Source: an uncultured Maribacter sp.
GTDB lineage: Bacteria; Bacteroidota; Bacteroidia; Flavobacteriales; Flavobacteriaceae
Direction: 5' to 3'
Assembly (NCBI GenBank): GCA_947504045.1
Contig: CANNFY010000002.1
Coordinates: forward strand, 186,001 to 250,000
Length of the DNA: 64,000 nucleotides
Part shown: positions 44,330 through 53,344 of the stretch, one piece after another
How the letters are laid out: each line of letters starts with the position of its first letter
Position numbering within the stretch: position 1 is the stretch's first letter
Notes under the pieces: model-generated
Told to the model about the DNA's origin: nothing
Databases searched by the model: none
The model's input: the letters and a program-made list of their open reading frames with translations, nothing else
Translations under genes and position numbers: made by a program

Positions 44330-45466
44330 ATGAAAAAAAGAAGATTTAAATTTTTAAAACGTATGCTTTTAGTTATAGGAATTGTGCTTGTAGTTATTGT
44401 ATTTGGTATAACTCTATTTATTAATTTAAGTCCTGAATTTGGTGGTTCTCTTTCTAAAGTGGATAAAGAAAAGTTTGCCGCATCTAATAATTATAAAGAA
44501 GGAAAATTTATAAATATTGGTAATGTTAAAATGAATATGAATTTTAGTTCCTATATTAAAATTCTAAAATTATACTTAAGTCCACAACCTAATTCAGTAC
44601 CTGCTAATAATGTTTCTGTTCAAAAAATAGACTCTACTGGTATTGCGAATTATAATGAACAAACTAGACTAATTTGGTTTGGACATTCTTCTTTTTTATT
44701 ACAAATTAATAAAAAGAATATATTAATTGATCCAATGTTTGGTAAAGTACCTGCTCCACACCCAATGTTAGGAAACAATAGGTTTAGTAAAGAGCTGCCT
44801 ATAGAAATAGAAAAACTTCCCAAAATAGATGCTGTTATACTTTCTCATGATCATTATGATCATTTAGATTATGGTTCTATTCAAAAATTAAAAGATAAAG
44901 TTTCTTATTTTTTTACACCTCTAGGAGTAGGGGTACATTTACAGGCTTGGGGAGTACCTAAAGAACATATAACAGAATTAGATTGGTGGCAAGAAAATAC
45001 ATTTGAAGATTTAAAATTAGTTTGTACGCCTGCACAACATTTTTCGGGTAGAGGACTTAGTGATGGTGGTTCTACTTTATGGAGTTCTTGGGTTATAGCA
45101 TCTAAAACAGAAAATATATTTTTTAGTGGCGATAGTGGTTACGGCCCTCATTTTAAAGAAATTGGAGAAAAATATGGTCCTTTTAATATTGGATTATTAG
45201 AATGTGGACAGTATAACGAGTTATGGAGTGAAATTCATATGATGCCTGAAGAAACCGCACAAGCCGGTTTAGATATAAAAGCGCAAACAATTATGCCAAT
45301 ACATTGGGGAGCTTTTAAACTTGCTTTGCATTCTTGGACAGATCCTGTTGAACGCATTTTAAATAAGGCAGACGAATTAAAAATAAACACAATAGTTCCT
45401 GAAATTGGAGAACCTATATTTTTAGACAAAAATCCTAAGAACTCTTTTTGGTGGAAGAATGAATAG
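44330..45466 (+). CDS. membrane-anchored MBL-fold hydrolase (NAPE-PLD/UlaG-like)
   Basis: A 378-residue metallo-beta-lactamase-fold enzyme with an N-terminal membrane anchor (about 13-32). Zinc motif HDHYDHLD (SHDHYDHLD) plus His in PAQHFSG, Asp in FSGDSGYG, and a terminal His in PIHWGAFKL. FGHSSFLLQINKKNILIDPMF is the usual entry. This subgroup includes N-acyl-phosphatidylethanolamine phospholipase D. It is cotranscribed with the SDR fusion and overlaps the convergent rluE by 32 bp. Confidence 0.9.
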   Translation: MKKRRFKFLKRMLLVIGIVLVVIVFGITLFINLSPEFGGSLSKVDKEKFAASNNYKEGKFINIGNVKMNMNFSSYIKILKLYLSPQPNSVPANNVSVQKIDSTGIANYNEQTRLIWFGHSSFLLQINKKNILIDPMFGKVPAPHPMLGNNRFSKELPIEIEKLPKIDAVILSHDHYDHLDYGSIQKLKDKVSYFFTPLGVGVHLQAWGVPKEHITELDWWQENTFEDLKLVCTPAQHFSGRGLSDGGSTLWSSWVIASKTENIFFSGDSGYGPHFKEIGEKYGPFNIGLLECGQYNELWSEIHMMPEETAQAGLDIKAQTIMPIHWGAFKLALHSWTDPVERILNKADELKINTIVPEIGEPIFLDKNPKNSFWWKNE

Positions 45467-46055
45467 TAAGCAAAGTAGAATTTTTTACTAGAGTAACTTC
45501 ACCAGGTTTCATTTGTTGTAAATACACATCTCCAATTCTAACACGTATTAGTCTAAGGGTTGGAAAACCAACAGCAGCTGTCATTTTACGTACTTGTCTA
45601 AATTTTCCTTCTGTTATGGTGATACGTAACCATGAATTTGTACGATGCCTTCCTAAGCGTATAGCAGAATTTGGTGAAGGTAATACTGGATTTTCTATTT
45701 GTCTTTTAACCTGGCATGGCTTTGTTACATACTTTTTACCAGAAAAACCTATTTCTACACCTTGTGTAAGTTTAACTATAGCTTCATCTGTTATTTCACC
45801 ATCTAATTGCGCTAAATATTCTTTTTCTATACCAGATTGGTTAATAGTATCGCTCCATTTTCCATTTGTTGTTAATAACAATAACCCTTCCGATTTTTCA
45901 TCTAATCTTCCTACTGGCATAATTCCATCTGGAAAATCATATAGCTCTCCTAAAAATTGTTTTTTTCTGATTTGCTTTTCGTTATTAGAAATAAACTGAC
46001 TAAGAACCCCATAAGGCTTGTATATTTTTAAAATAAAATCTTCTTTATGTACCAT
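45435..46055 (-). CDS. rluE: RsuA/RluE-family rRNA pseudouridine synthase
   Basis: Makes pseudouridine in 23S rRNA (position 2457 for RluE). The 206-residue chain starts LKIYKPYGVLSQFIS, has the catalytic Asp in GRLDEKSEGLLLLTTNG and the RsuA-type TEGKFRQVRKM. There is no S4 domain, as in RluE. The 3' end overlaps the convergent MBL gene by 32 bp, so the two messages are antisense there. Confidence 0.9.
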   Translation of the reverse strand: MVHKEDFILKIYKPYGVLSQFISNNEKQIRKKQFLGELYDFPDGIMPVGRLDEKSEGLLLLTTNGKWSDTINQSGIEKEYLAQLDGEITDEAIVKLTQGVEIGFSGKKYVTKPCQVKRQIENPVLPSPNSAIRLGRHRTNSWLRITITEGKFRQVRKMTAAVGFPTLRLIRVRIGDVYLQQMKPGEVTLVKNSTLLTIHSSTKKSS

Positions 46056-46248
46056 AAATTATAGCAGCAAATTTCAACAATTAAAATAAATTGGATAAGT
46101 AAATTACATTTAAAAAAACTTTGCTCTACTAATATATTGTTCCTGATTAAGCTTATGCTGTACTAATAAACAAAAAGCAAATACTACTATTTCCTATAAT
46201 TACCCTAATTACTCTCTATAATACAGTAGAAGCACTTATCTCATGTTC

Positions 46249-46256
46249 TAATTTTG
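46249..46256 (+). promoter_or_regulatory. candidate -7 promoter element for the SDR-CMD-oxidase-AraC operon
   Basis: TAATTTTG matches TANNTTTG and ends 25 nt before the ATG at 46282. Confidence 0.5.
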
Positions 46257-46281
46257 CAGTATAAAATTAAAACAAAATAGT

Positions 46282-47031
46282 ATGAAAAAAAGTGCATTAA
46301 TTATAGGAGGAAGCAGTGGAATAGGAAAAGCTACAGCTAAAATATTACTATCACAAGGGGTTCACGTTCACGTTGTAGGTACTAATGAAACAAAACTTAA
46401 AAATTTTGTAAATGAAGAAGATGGTTCACTAGAAACGCATAAAGTTGATATTACAAATTCTAACGATGTTAAAGAACTTATTAGTACCATTGACAAACTA
46501 GATAATTTAGATTATTTAGTAAATGCATCTGGTGTGTTTGGTCCAAAAGCTTTTTTAGACCATACCGAGGAAGATTATAATCGTTATTTAGACTTAAATC
46601 GTGGCTTCTTTTTTATTACACAAGCTGCAGCAAAAAAGATGACAGCAACCAAAGGAGGGGCAATTGTAAACGTTGGATCTATGTGGGCTAAACAGGCAGT
46701 AAAAGCAACTCCTTCTACCGCATACTCTATGCAAAAAGCTGGTTTACATAGTTTTACACAAAATTTAGCAATGGAACTTGCAGATAGCAATATTAGAGTA
46801 AATGCTGTATCTCCTGCTGTGGTACAAACTCCTGTTTATGAAAGTGTATTTGGAGGAAAAGAAGAAGCTCATGAAGCTTTACAAGGATTTCATGCTTTTC
46901 ATCCAATTGGTAGAATAGGAACTTCTGAAGATGTTGCCAATACTATAAATTATTTATTATCAGACCAAGCTGCTTGGGTAACTGGTGCCATTTGGGATAC
47001 CGATGGCGGAGTAATGGCTGGTAGAAATTAA
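46282..47031 (+). CDS. SDR family oxidoreductase
   Basis: A 249-residue classical [13 protein letters not shown] cofactor loop, VNASGVFGP in place of NNAG, catalytic NVGSMWA Ser and YSMQKAGL Tyr/Lys. Substrate unknown. It heads a four-gene same-strand set with a CMD-like protein, a flavin amine oxidase and an AraC-type regulator. Confidence 0.9.
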   Translation: MKKSALIIGGSSGIGKATAKILLSQGVHVHVVGTNETKLKNFVNEEDGSLETHKVDITNSNDVKELISTIDKLDNLDYLVNASGVFGPKAFLDHTEEDYNRYLDLNRGFFFITQAAAKKMTATKGGAIVNVGSMWAKQAVKATPSTAYSMQKAGLHSFTQNLAMELADSNIRVNAVSPAVVQTPVYESVFGGKEEAHEALQGFHAFHPIGRIGTSEDVANTINYLLSDQAAWVTGAIWDTDGGVMAGRN

Positions 47032-47060
47032 CATCTTTTAAAACTAAAAAATACAGGATT

Positions 47061-47360
47061 ATGTACAACATGAATCATTTAAGTAAATTGGGCGATTTAG
47101 GAAAAAATGCAGAAATTGCAATGAAAGCTTTTCAGGAGTTTGACAAAGTAACATTAGAAGATGGTGCTATTCCAAAAAAATATAAAGAATTAATAGCTAT
47201 AGCAGTAGCGCTAACTACACAGTGTCCTTATTGTTTAGAAATACACAAAAAGAAGGCTGTAGATGCAGGAGCCTCAAAAGAAGAACTTGCTGAAGTCACC
47301 TTTATAGCAGCAGCTTTACGGGCAGGTGCAGCAGTAGTTCATGGTACACATATTATGTAA
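47061..47360 (+). CDS. carboxymuconolactone decarboxylase/AhpD-like protein
   Basis: A 99-residue helical protein of the CMD family. The redox-type motif CPYCLEIH (Cys-x-x-Cys followed by His) is that of AhpD-like proteins, suggesting a peroxide- or thiol-linked activity rather than decarboxylation. It lies 29 bp after the SDR gene, and 7 bp before the next. Confidence 0.92.
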   Translation: MYNMNHLSKLGDLGKNAEIAMKAFQEFDKVTLEDGAIPKKYKELIAIAVALTTQCPYCLEIHKKKAVDAGASKEELAEVTFIAAALRAGAAVVHGTHIM

Positions 47361-47367
47361 TACTTAC

Positions 47368-48414
47368 ATGAAAAAAGTAAAATTTGTTATTATAGGAAGC
47401 GGAGTCTCTGGTTTACTAACAGCTAATAAACTATTACAAGCTGGAGAGTCTGACTTTCTTATTTTAGAAGGTAGAGATAGAATAGGAGGTAGGGTATTTA
47501 CCAATAATGGTATAGACATAGGTGCTACTTGGTTTCAAGGACATCATGTATATTTATCACAATTGCTTAAAGAACTTAATATTGCTAGCTTTGATCAATA
47601 TAGTGTTGGTAAAAGTGTTCTAGTATATAATTCCATGGCTCCTGCACATTATTTTAAAACAGATAGTTCTGCTCCGGCTGCACAAAGAATTGTTGGTGGT
47701 TCTACCTCTTTAATAAATGTACTAGCGGAAAAAGTAAAAGATAAAATAATTTATAAGTGCAAAGTAAAACAGCTAACAGAAAAAGAGGATACTATTGTAG
47801 TTAAAACAAATAAAAACCATTTTATAGCATCTAAAGTAATTAGTACTATTCCTCCAAAATTGGCCACAGCATTACTTTATGAACCAGAATTGCCAGAGAA
47901 GCTTAAAGAAGTAATGGATAGAACACATACATGGATGAGTAATGCTATAAAAGTAGGTATTTCCTTTAAAACTCCTTTTTGGAGAGAGAAAGACTTATCT
48001 GGTACTGTTATTGGGCAAATTGGTCCTGTTATAGAATTATATGACCATTCTAATGCAAATAAAACGGAATTTAGTCTAATGGGTTTTGTTAATGAAGGCT
48101 TAAGAGGTACATCTCCAGAAAAAAGAAAAACGCGTATTCTTTCCTACTTAGAAACCTATTTAGGAGAAGAAATAAGAGAGTATACAAACTATATAGAAAA
48201 AGATTGGTCTAAAGATAGATGCACCTCATGCCAACACCTAAACTCTGTATACATGAGCCCTGAATATGGTAATAAAGTGTTTAATACCACCTATTTTAAT
48301 AACAAATTACTATTTTCGGGTACAGAAACTTCTGCACATTATGGGGGGTATTTAGAAGGTGCTGTGTATAGCGGTTTACAAGCAGTTAAAATAATATTGA
48401 AAGAAACACTCTAA
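47368..48414 (+). CDS. flavin-containing amine oxidase family protein
   Basis: A 348-residue FAD oxidoreductase from the ATG at 47368 (an in-frame ATG at 47341 lies within the preceding gene). FAD-binding Rossmann loop is FVIIGSGVSGLLTANKLL, followed by GRDRIGGRVFTN and GATWFQGHH, and the C-terminal FAD motif SGTETSAHYGGYLEGA. The family oxidises amines, polyamines or carotenoid-like substrates. The AraC gene begins 6 bp after it. Confidence 0.9.
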   Translation: MKKVKFVIIGSGVSGLLTANKLLQAGESDFLILEGRDRIGGRVFTNNGIDIGATWFQGHHVYLSQLLKELNIASFDQYSVGKSVLVYNSMAPAHYFKTDSSAPAAQRIVGGSTSLINVLAEKVKDKIIYKCKVKQLTEKEDTIVVKTNKNHFIASKVISTIPPKLATALLYEPELPEKLKEVMDRTHTWMSNAIKVGISFKTPFWREKDLSGTVIGQIGPVIELYDHSNANKTEFSLMGFVNEGLRGTSPEKRKTRILSYLETYLGEEIREYTNYIEKDWSKDRCTSCQHLNSVYMSPEYGNKVFNTTYFNNKLLFSGTETSAHYGGYLEGAVYSGLQAVKIILKETL

Positions 48415-48420
48415 TGAAGA

Positions 48421-49302
48421 ATGAGCAAAATAAAGCAATACCACTTACATAAAGAAAATCCTGAAAAATTACAATTTGGGGTATATGATTTAGAAACCTA
48501 TTTAGAAAATAGTGGTACACATGCTTTAAAGGCTCATTCACATAGTTATTATCAAATTATATGGATACAAAATACAGGAGGCACCCATTATATAGATTTT
48601 AATGGCTACCCTGTAAAAGAAAATTCATTGTTTTTTATCAATAAAAATCAAATTCATTATTTTGATGCTACAGCAAATCATAAAGGTGTTTTAATACATT
48701 TTAATGAAAGTCTTTTTAGACCTACCGATTTAGATATTTTTTTAAAATACCAAGTGTTTAATAATTATGAAAGACCATCATATTGTTTAAAAGAAGCCTC
48801 TCTTGCTTTAATTAATTCCTATATAGATTTAATTAATCTGGAACTAAATAATGAAAATGCATTTGGATATCAAGAAGTTATAAGGTCTTTAGTGAAATCT
48901 TTACTAGTTGTTTTAGAGCGTGTTCATAATAAAGAAAACACATCAGATGTTGGTTTAAACCATCCATATACAAATCAATACATTCAATTTAAAGAACTTA
49001 TTGAAGGGTACTATAATCAAAATTATAAGCTTGTAGAATATGCTTCCCTTTTAAATATATCTACAAAAACATTAACTACTATTACCAAAACTATGGCAAA
49101 TACATCGCCCGCTGCTTTAATAGCCGAGCGAATTATTTTAGAGGCAAAACGTTTACTTGCGTTTACATCTTTAAAAGTAAATGAAGTTGGTTATAAACTT
49201 GGTTTTGACGATGTGTCGTACTTTGTAAAATATTTTAAAAGACACATGAATCAATCTCCAACAGAATATCGAAATCTTTTAGAAAAAACGACAAACAAAT
49301 AA
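48421..49302 (+). CDS. AraC-family transcriptional regulator
   Basis: A 293-residue activator. The N-terminal cupin-like sensing domain contains HSHSYYQIIWIQ and FFINKNQIHYF; the C-terminal AraC DNA-binding domain has two helix-turn-helix units, YASLLNISTKTLTTITK and VGYKLGFDDVSYFVKYFKR. It is in the same transcription unit as the SDR-CMD-amine oxidase genes and most likely controls them in response to a small ligand. A terminator follows. Confidence 0.93.
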   Translation: MSKIKQYHLHKENPEKLQFGVYDLETYLENSGTHALKAHSHSYYQIIWIQNTGGTHYIDFNGYPVKENSLFFINKNQIHYFDATANHKGVLIHFNESLFRPTDLDIFLKYQVFNNYERPSYCLKEASLALINSYIDLINLELNNENAFGYQEVIRSLVKSLLVVLERVHNKENTSDVGLNHPYTNQYIQFKELIEGYYNQNYKLVEYASLLNISTKTLTTITKTMANTSPAALIAERIILEAKRLLAFTSLKVNEVGYKLGFDDVSYFVKYFKRHMNQSPTEYRNLLEKTTNK

Positions 49303-49330
49303 CCTTGTGAGCTTATAAACAAGGTTATTT
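49297..49330 (+). terminator. terminator after the AraC gene
   Basis: AAATAACCTTGT, 10-nt loop, ACAAGGTTATTT, a 12-bp perfect stem overlapping the last bases of the coding region. Confidence 0.75.
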
Positions 49331-49397
49331 ATCCTATAATTCTAAAGGTAGTATTAGAACAAGCAATTATACCTTAATTACTAAACAAAGATATTTC

Positions 49398-52211
49398 TTA
49401 AAACGAATAACTTAGTTGTACCATGCTAGCTCTTGGTAATACAGGTACTACAATAAAACTTGCATCCGGATTTTCTGCAATAAACTCTTTTGTAACGCCA
49501 TTTGCACTAGCACCAAAACTATTAGTACCAAAGAAATTAGCTAAGCCTTCTGAGTTGAATAAATTGGTAACTAAAAGGTTTGCAGTTAAGTTCTTTGTAA
49601 AGGCATATCCTGCACCAAAATTAAAAATACTATACGAAGGAAGTTGAAAAGCATTAGCAACATTACCTTCTCTTTCTCCCATAAATTTCCATTTTAAAAA
49701 GGTACTAAACTTATTATTTTCATAAGCCGTTCCTAGGTTAAACATAAAGTTTGGGTTAAAAGCTAAATCGTTACCAGAGTAATCTATAATAGTATCATCA
49801 TCAGTTGGTACAGAACCTGCCGCATCATATATTTTCCAATCTGTAGCTTCTGCGTTTTGCAAAGTTCCTCCAAATGTAAAGCTTAGATGATTTATTGGTG
49901 AATATGCGGCTTCCCATTCTAAACCAATAGTGTTAGAGGTGTTAAATTGAACTGGGGTATAAAATACAGTATTTGTATCGCCATCAAATTCAAAATTAGA
50001 GGTTCCTATATCACTTAACTGGCTCCAAAAAGCCGTAGTCTGTAAAGAAAAATCTTGGGTGTCCCATTTAAAGCCTAATTCTGCCTGTTTAATTTTTTGT
50101 ATTTCTCCTTTATTAGGAATTTCTATATTAGAAAAATTATTAAAGTAATAGTTTAACTCTGGCGCTTTATTGCCTTTAGAAAACCTTGTAAATAAAGCCA
50201 TATTATCTTCCAAAGCATAATTTAAACCTACAGAATAGGAAAGGTAACTATACGTATAATCAAAATTATCTTGTTCTCCTGTTGGTGCATTAACGCTATT
50301 ATCATAACTAGTTGAAGGATCACCATCTATACCTCCTGCAGTAATAAAAGGCTCGTATCTATCTTTACTACCATCATGATTTATGGTTTCCCATCTAAAC
50401 CCTAAATCTACATCTAGTTTATCATTTACGGTAAAACGGTCATTTACAAAGGCAGCTAACTGACTAATATCTGCTCTTGCATTTACAAAAAATAAACCAC
50501 CGTAATTACTTAAGCCATTAGTATCGGATAAAAATTCAACTGGAGTATTTGGATTTTGTAAAGTAACTTCTAACATTCTTGGGTTAGGTTCATAGGTAAC
50601 ATAACCAAAGGTTCCTTGGGTGAAAGTTTCTGTTTCGGATAAGCCTGCTGCTAAACCAAAATTAATAGCGTGGTTATCTAATTTTTTTTGAATAGTTAAC
50701 TGGTCTACAAATTCTTTAGAGGTATTGTCTTTATACCAAGCAGAGGTTCCCATAATAGCATTATTTGGTAAGGTTCCATCACCAAGATACACACTAGGGC
50801 CTCCTGCTAAAATTCCACTATTATCTAAACGTGCTACTTCTTCGCCAGTAATAGCATCATTAAAAACTATTTGACCAACAGGAAAAGGTGAGCCGCTTAT
50901 AAAATATGCTAAAGGATTATCTATAGAAACAAACGCATTACTTATACTGGTTTGCCAATTTGCAATTTTATTAGAGAATTTACCATTATTACGTAGTGAC
51001 CAATTATTTCCTAGGTTAATTTTAGCATCTAATCCAAAAGAAATGTCTTGCACTTTAACTCCTTGAGAAGGATCAAAAGGGTTTGTTTTATTTTCAGAAA
51101 TAAATCTCCCATCTGGAATAGTGCCATTATAAGCTGGCATTAATAAAGCAGTGGAACTAAAGTCTTGCCCAAAAGCAGCTTGTGGATTTTCCCAATTGGT
51201 AGCAGCAACACCAGTATATCTATTGGTATTATCACTAAGAACTTTTCCATAAAACTTAAAAGAACCAAATGCGGCTTTTTTTATAAGGTTGTATTTTACT
51301 TGTCCGCCTTTACTAAAGGTAAAATTGGTATCTCTAGAACCTTGATCTCTTCTATAATGGCCACCAATATTAAAATACCAATTGTTTGCTATTGGGCAAC
51401 CAATAGTACCATCAACCTTATACAACGTATTTAAATTATCATACAAACCGCTTCCTAATTTAATTTTTCCAGTTAGTTTTTCATGAATGCCTTGCGATAT
51501 AAAATTATATATTCCACCAGGAGCATTTAAAGTAGTTATAGCGCTACTACCACCTGTAACTGCTTCTAACCTTTGTGTTGTTAAATCTACCCTATGAAAT
51601 AAATCTGGACTGTAATACGAATGTTGTACTAAACTTACTGGTAGGCCATCTTCTTGCAAAGAAGCGTAATACCAACCCATGTCATCTTCTGCAGAAGCAG
51701 AAATTCCTCTAGAATATACACGTGTAAAAACTTCCCCTGCAGAGGCATCTACAAAAGTTCCTGGCACTTCGCTTAAAAGGTCTGCTGTACCTCTTGGTAT
51801 ACGATTTTCAATAGTTTTACTTGGAAGTATAGAAACTGTGGCTGCACTTGCTAATATGGTTTGTGGTGTAAAATTTCCTGTAACCACAACATTACTCAAA
51901 TAATGTAAATCTTGTTCTAAAACAATATTAAATGCGGTAGATGTAGATAAAACTTGTATAGATTTTACTTTTGTTTTAAATCCTATATACGATACTGTTA
52001 GCGTATAATTTCCTTCTGTAACGTTAGAAAAATTAAACGTACCACTTGCATCTGTAGTAGTAGCTATATTTTTTGGTGTTAAAAGAATAGTTGCGCCTTC
52101 TAATTTTATTCCTTTTAAATTGGACACTGTGCCATTAATAGACTGTGCAGATATAAATAAACTAGTAAAAAATAAAAAGCCGATTATAATAGTTGTTTTT
52201 AAAAAACCCAT
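49398..52211 (-). CDS. TonB-dependent outer-membrane receptor
   Basis: A 937-residue receptor that imports a scarce ligand through the outer membrane using TonB energy. Signal peptide (FFTSLFISAQSING), a CarboxypepD_reg-like beta-sandwich (about 24-105), plug domain (SVLPSKTIENRIPRGTADLL) and a long barrel ending MVQLSYSF. Ligand is unknown. No SusD partner gene is adjacent, so it is not a typical glycan-utilisation receptor. Downstream of the DMT transporter gene by 29 bp on the same strand, so likely cotranscribed with it. Confidence 0.93.
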   Translation of the reverse strand: MGFLKTTIIIGFLFFTSLFISAQSINGTVSNLKGIKLEGATILLTPKNIATTTDASGTFNFSNVTEGNYTLTVSYIGFKTKVKSIQVLSTSTAFNIVLEQDLHYLSNVVVTGNFTPQTILASAATVSILPSKTIENRIPRGTADLLSEVPGTFVDASAGEVFTRVYSRGISASAEDDMGWYYASLQEDGLPVSLVQHSYYSPDLFHRVDLTTQRLEAVTGGSSAITTLNAPGGIYNFISQGIHEKLTGKIKLGSGLYDNLNTLYKVDGTIGCPIANNWYFNIGGHYRRDQGSRDTNFTFSKGGQVKYNLIKKAAFGSFKFYGKVLSDNTNRYTGVAATNWENPQAAFGQDFSSTALLMPAYNGTIPDGRFISENKTNPFDPSQGVKVQDISFGLDAKINLGNNWSLRNNGKFSNKIANWQTSISNAFVSIDNPLAYFISGSPFPVGQIVFNDAITGEEVARLDNSGILAGGPSVYLGDGTLPNNAIMGTSAWYKDNTSKEFVDQLTIQKKLDNHAINFGLAAGLSETETFTQGTFGYVTYEPNPRMLEVTLQNPNTPVEFLSDTNGLSNYGGLFFVNARADISQLAAFVNDRFTVNDKLDVDLGFRWETINHDGSKDRYEPFITAGGIDGDPSTSYDNSVNAPTGEQDNFDYTYSYLSYSVGLNYALEDNMALFTRFSKGNKAPELNYYFNNFSNIEIPNKGEIQKIKQAELGFKWDTQDFSLQTTAFWSQLSDIGTSNFEFDGDTNTVFYTPVQFNTSNTIGLEWEAAYSPINHLSFTFGGTLQNAEATDWKIYDAAGSVPTDDDTIIDYSGNDLAFNPNFMFNLGTAYENNKFSTFLKWKFMGEREGNVANAFQLPSYSIFNFGAGYAFTKNLTANLLVTNLFNSEGLANFFGTNSFGASANGVTKEFIAENPDASFIVVPVLPRASMVQLSYSF

Positions 52212-52240
52212 AAATAAAACTGGAATAAATTATTTAATTT

Positions 52241-53140
52241 TTAAGAATATAAAATTAAGGCAACTCCTAATAAAATGCCTAGTAATGGAATAAGTTTTTT
52301 TCTTTTATTTTTTTCTTTAAAAACAAGCCCTCCAATTAGTACTGCAATAAGTATTTGACTTCTTTTTATTGCAGACAATAACATTATTAATGCCTCTGGG
52401 TCTTGTAACGCTTTAAAATAAAAGTAATCTGCTGTTTGTAATAGAACACCAACTGCTGGTATAGTCCAACGCCACTTAAAAGCTTGCCTTTTTTCTTTAC
52501 TAGGAAACCACGTAAAAACAAGTATTAGTAAAAGAATTAAAACGGTATACCAACAAAACCAAAACTGTAGTGTTTGTGGGGATAAGGACTGGTATTGAAT
52601 TAAAAATTTATCATACAAACCACTAGAAGCTCCTAAAAAAGTTGCTCCAATAATAGCGAAAATCCATTTGTTACTTTTAAAATTTATCCCTTCTTTTTTA
52701 CCAACTCTAGAATATAAAAGAACAGAAAATATAATTAGAAAAAAACCAACCCATTGCCAAGAGTTTGGTCTTTCTTGATATAAAAATATTGCACCTATAA
52801 ATGTAAAAAAAGGACCAGCAGAGCGTATTGGAGTAACAATAGTAATTGGCAAATGTTTTAAAGCTTGGTAAGCTAAAACCCACGAAGAAGCCATAATCAT
52901 CGATTTTATTAAAATAAAACCATGTACTTTCCAGCTAATTTTAGCTACATAAAAACCAATATCTTTCATGTATTCTGGATACCACATAGACCCTAAATAA
53001 CATGGTAACAATAATAAAAACCCAGCTGTTGTAGTTCCTAATAGCACAGGAAACACTTCATTACCCTGTACCGCATGTTTTTTACATAAATTATGTAATC
53101 CTAAAAATAAAGCCGACAATAGGCCTAAATACATCCACAT
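52241..53140 (-). CDS. EamA/DMT-family membrane transporter
   Basis: A 299-residue inner-membrane protein with ten predicted hydrophobic helices in two five-helix halves, first MWMYLGLLSALFLGLHNLCK. DMT transporters move metabolites such as amino acids, nucleotides or vitamins. It precedes the TonB receptor gene, forming a possible outer- plus inner-membrane uptake route for one compound (inference). Confidence 0.88.
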   Translation of the reverse strand: MWMYLGLLSALFLGLHNLCKKHAVQGNEVFPVLLGTTTAGFLLLLPCYLGSMWYPEYMKDIGFYVAKISWKVHGFILIKSMIMASSWVLAYQALKHLPITIVTPIRSAGPFFTFIGAIFLYQERPNSWQWVGFFLIIFSVLLYSRVGKKEGINFKSNKWIFAIIGATFLGASSGLYDKFLIQYQSLSPQTLQFWFCWYTVLILLLILVFTWFPSKEKRQAFKWRWTIPAVGVLLQTADYFYFKALQDPEALIMLLSAIKRSQILIAVLIGGLVFKEKNKRKKLIPLLGILLGVALILYS

Positions 53141-53268
53141 TTGCGCGAAGATACTTTTTTAAGCCATATTTTATAATATACTACTAGATTTAAAAAAACA
53201 AGAGTTTGTAAAATGTTGATAACTAGTTAATAGTTACTGGAAAAGAGAATTAAATACTCTTTTATAAC

Positions 53269-53286
53269 AATAAATTGCAATTTATT
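53269..53286. promoter_or_regulatory. 18-bp perfect palindrome overlapping a promoter element
   Basis: AATAAATTGCAATTTATT is fully self-complementary. It overlaps TATTTTTG (53283-53290), a TANNTTTG-type element 54 nt before the secreted protein gene at 53345, so a bound dimer could block transcription. Reading is from sequence symmetry only. Confidence 0.5.
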
Positions 53287-53290
53287 TTTG
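53283..53290 (+). promoter_or_regulatory. candidate -7 promoter element for the envelope cluster
   Basis: TATTTTTG fits TANNTTTG; overlapped by the palindrome at 53269. Confidence 0.45.
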
Positions 53291-53344
53291 CACAAAATCC
53301 ATATTAGGTTTTTTTACGTATACAAGAATAACTAAAACCACCCT

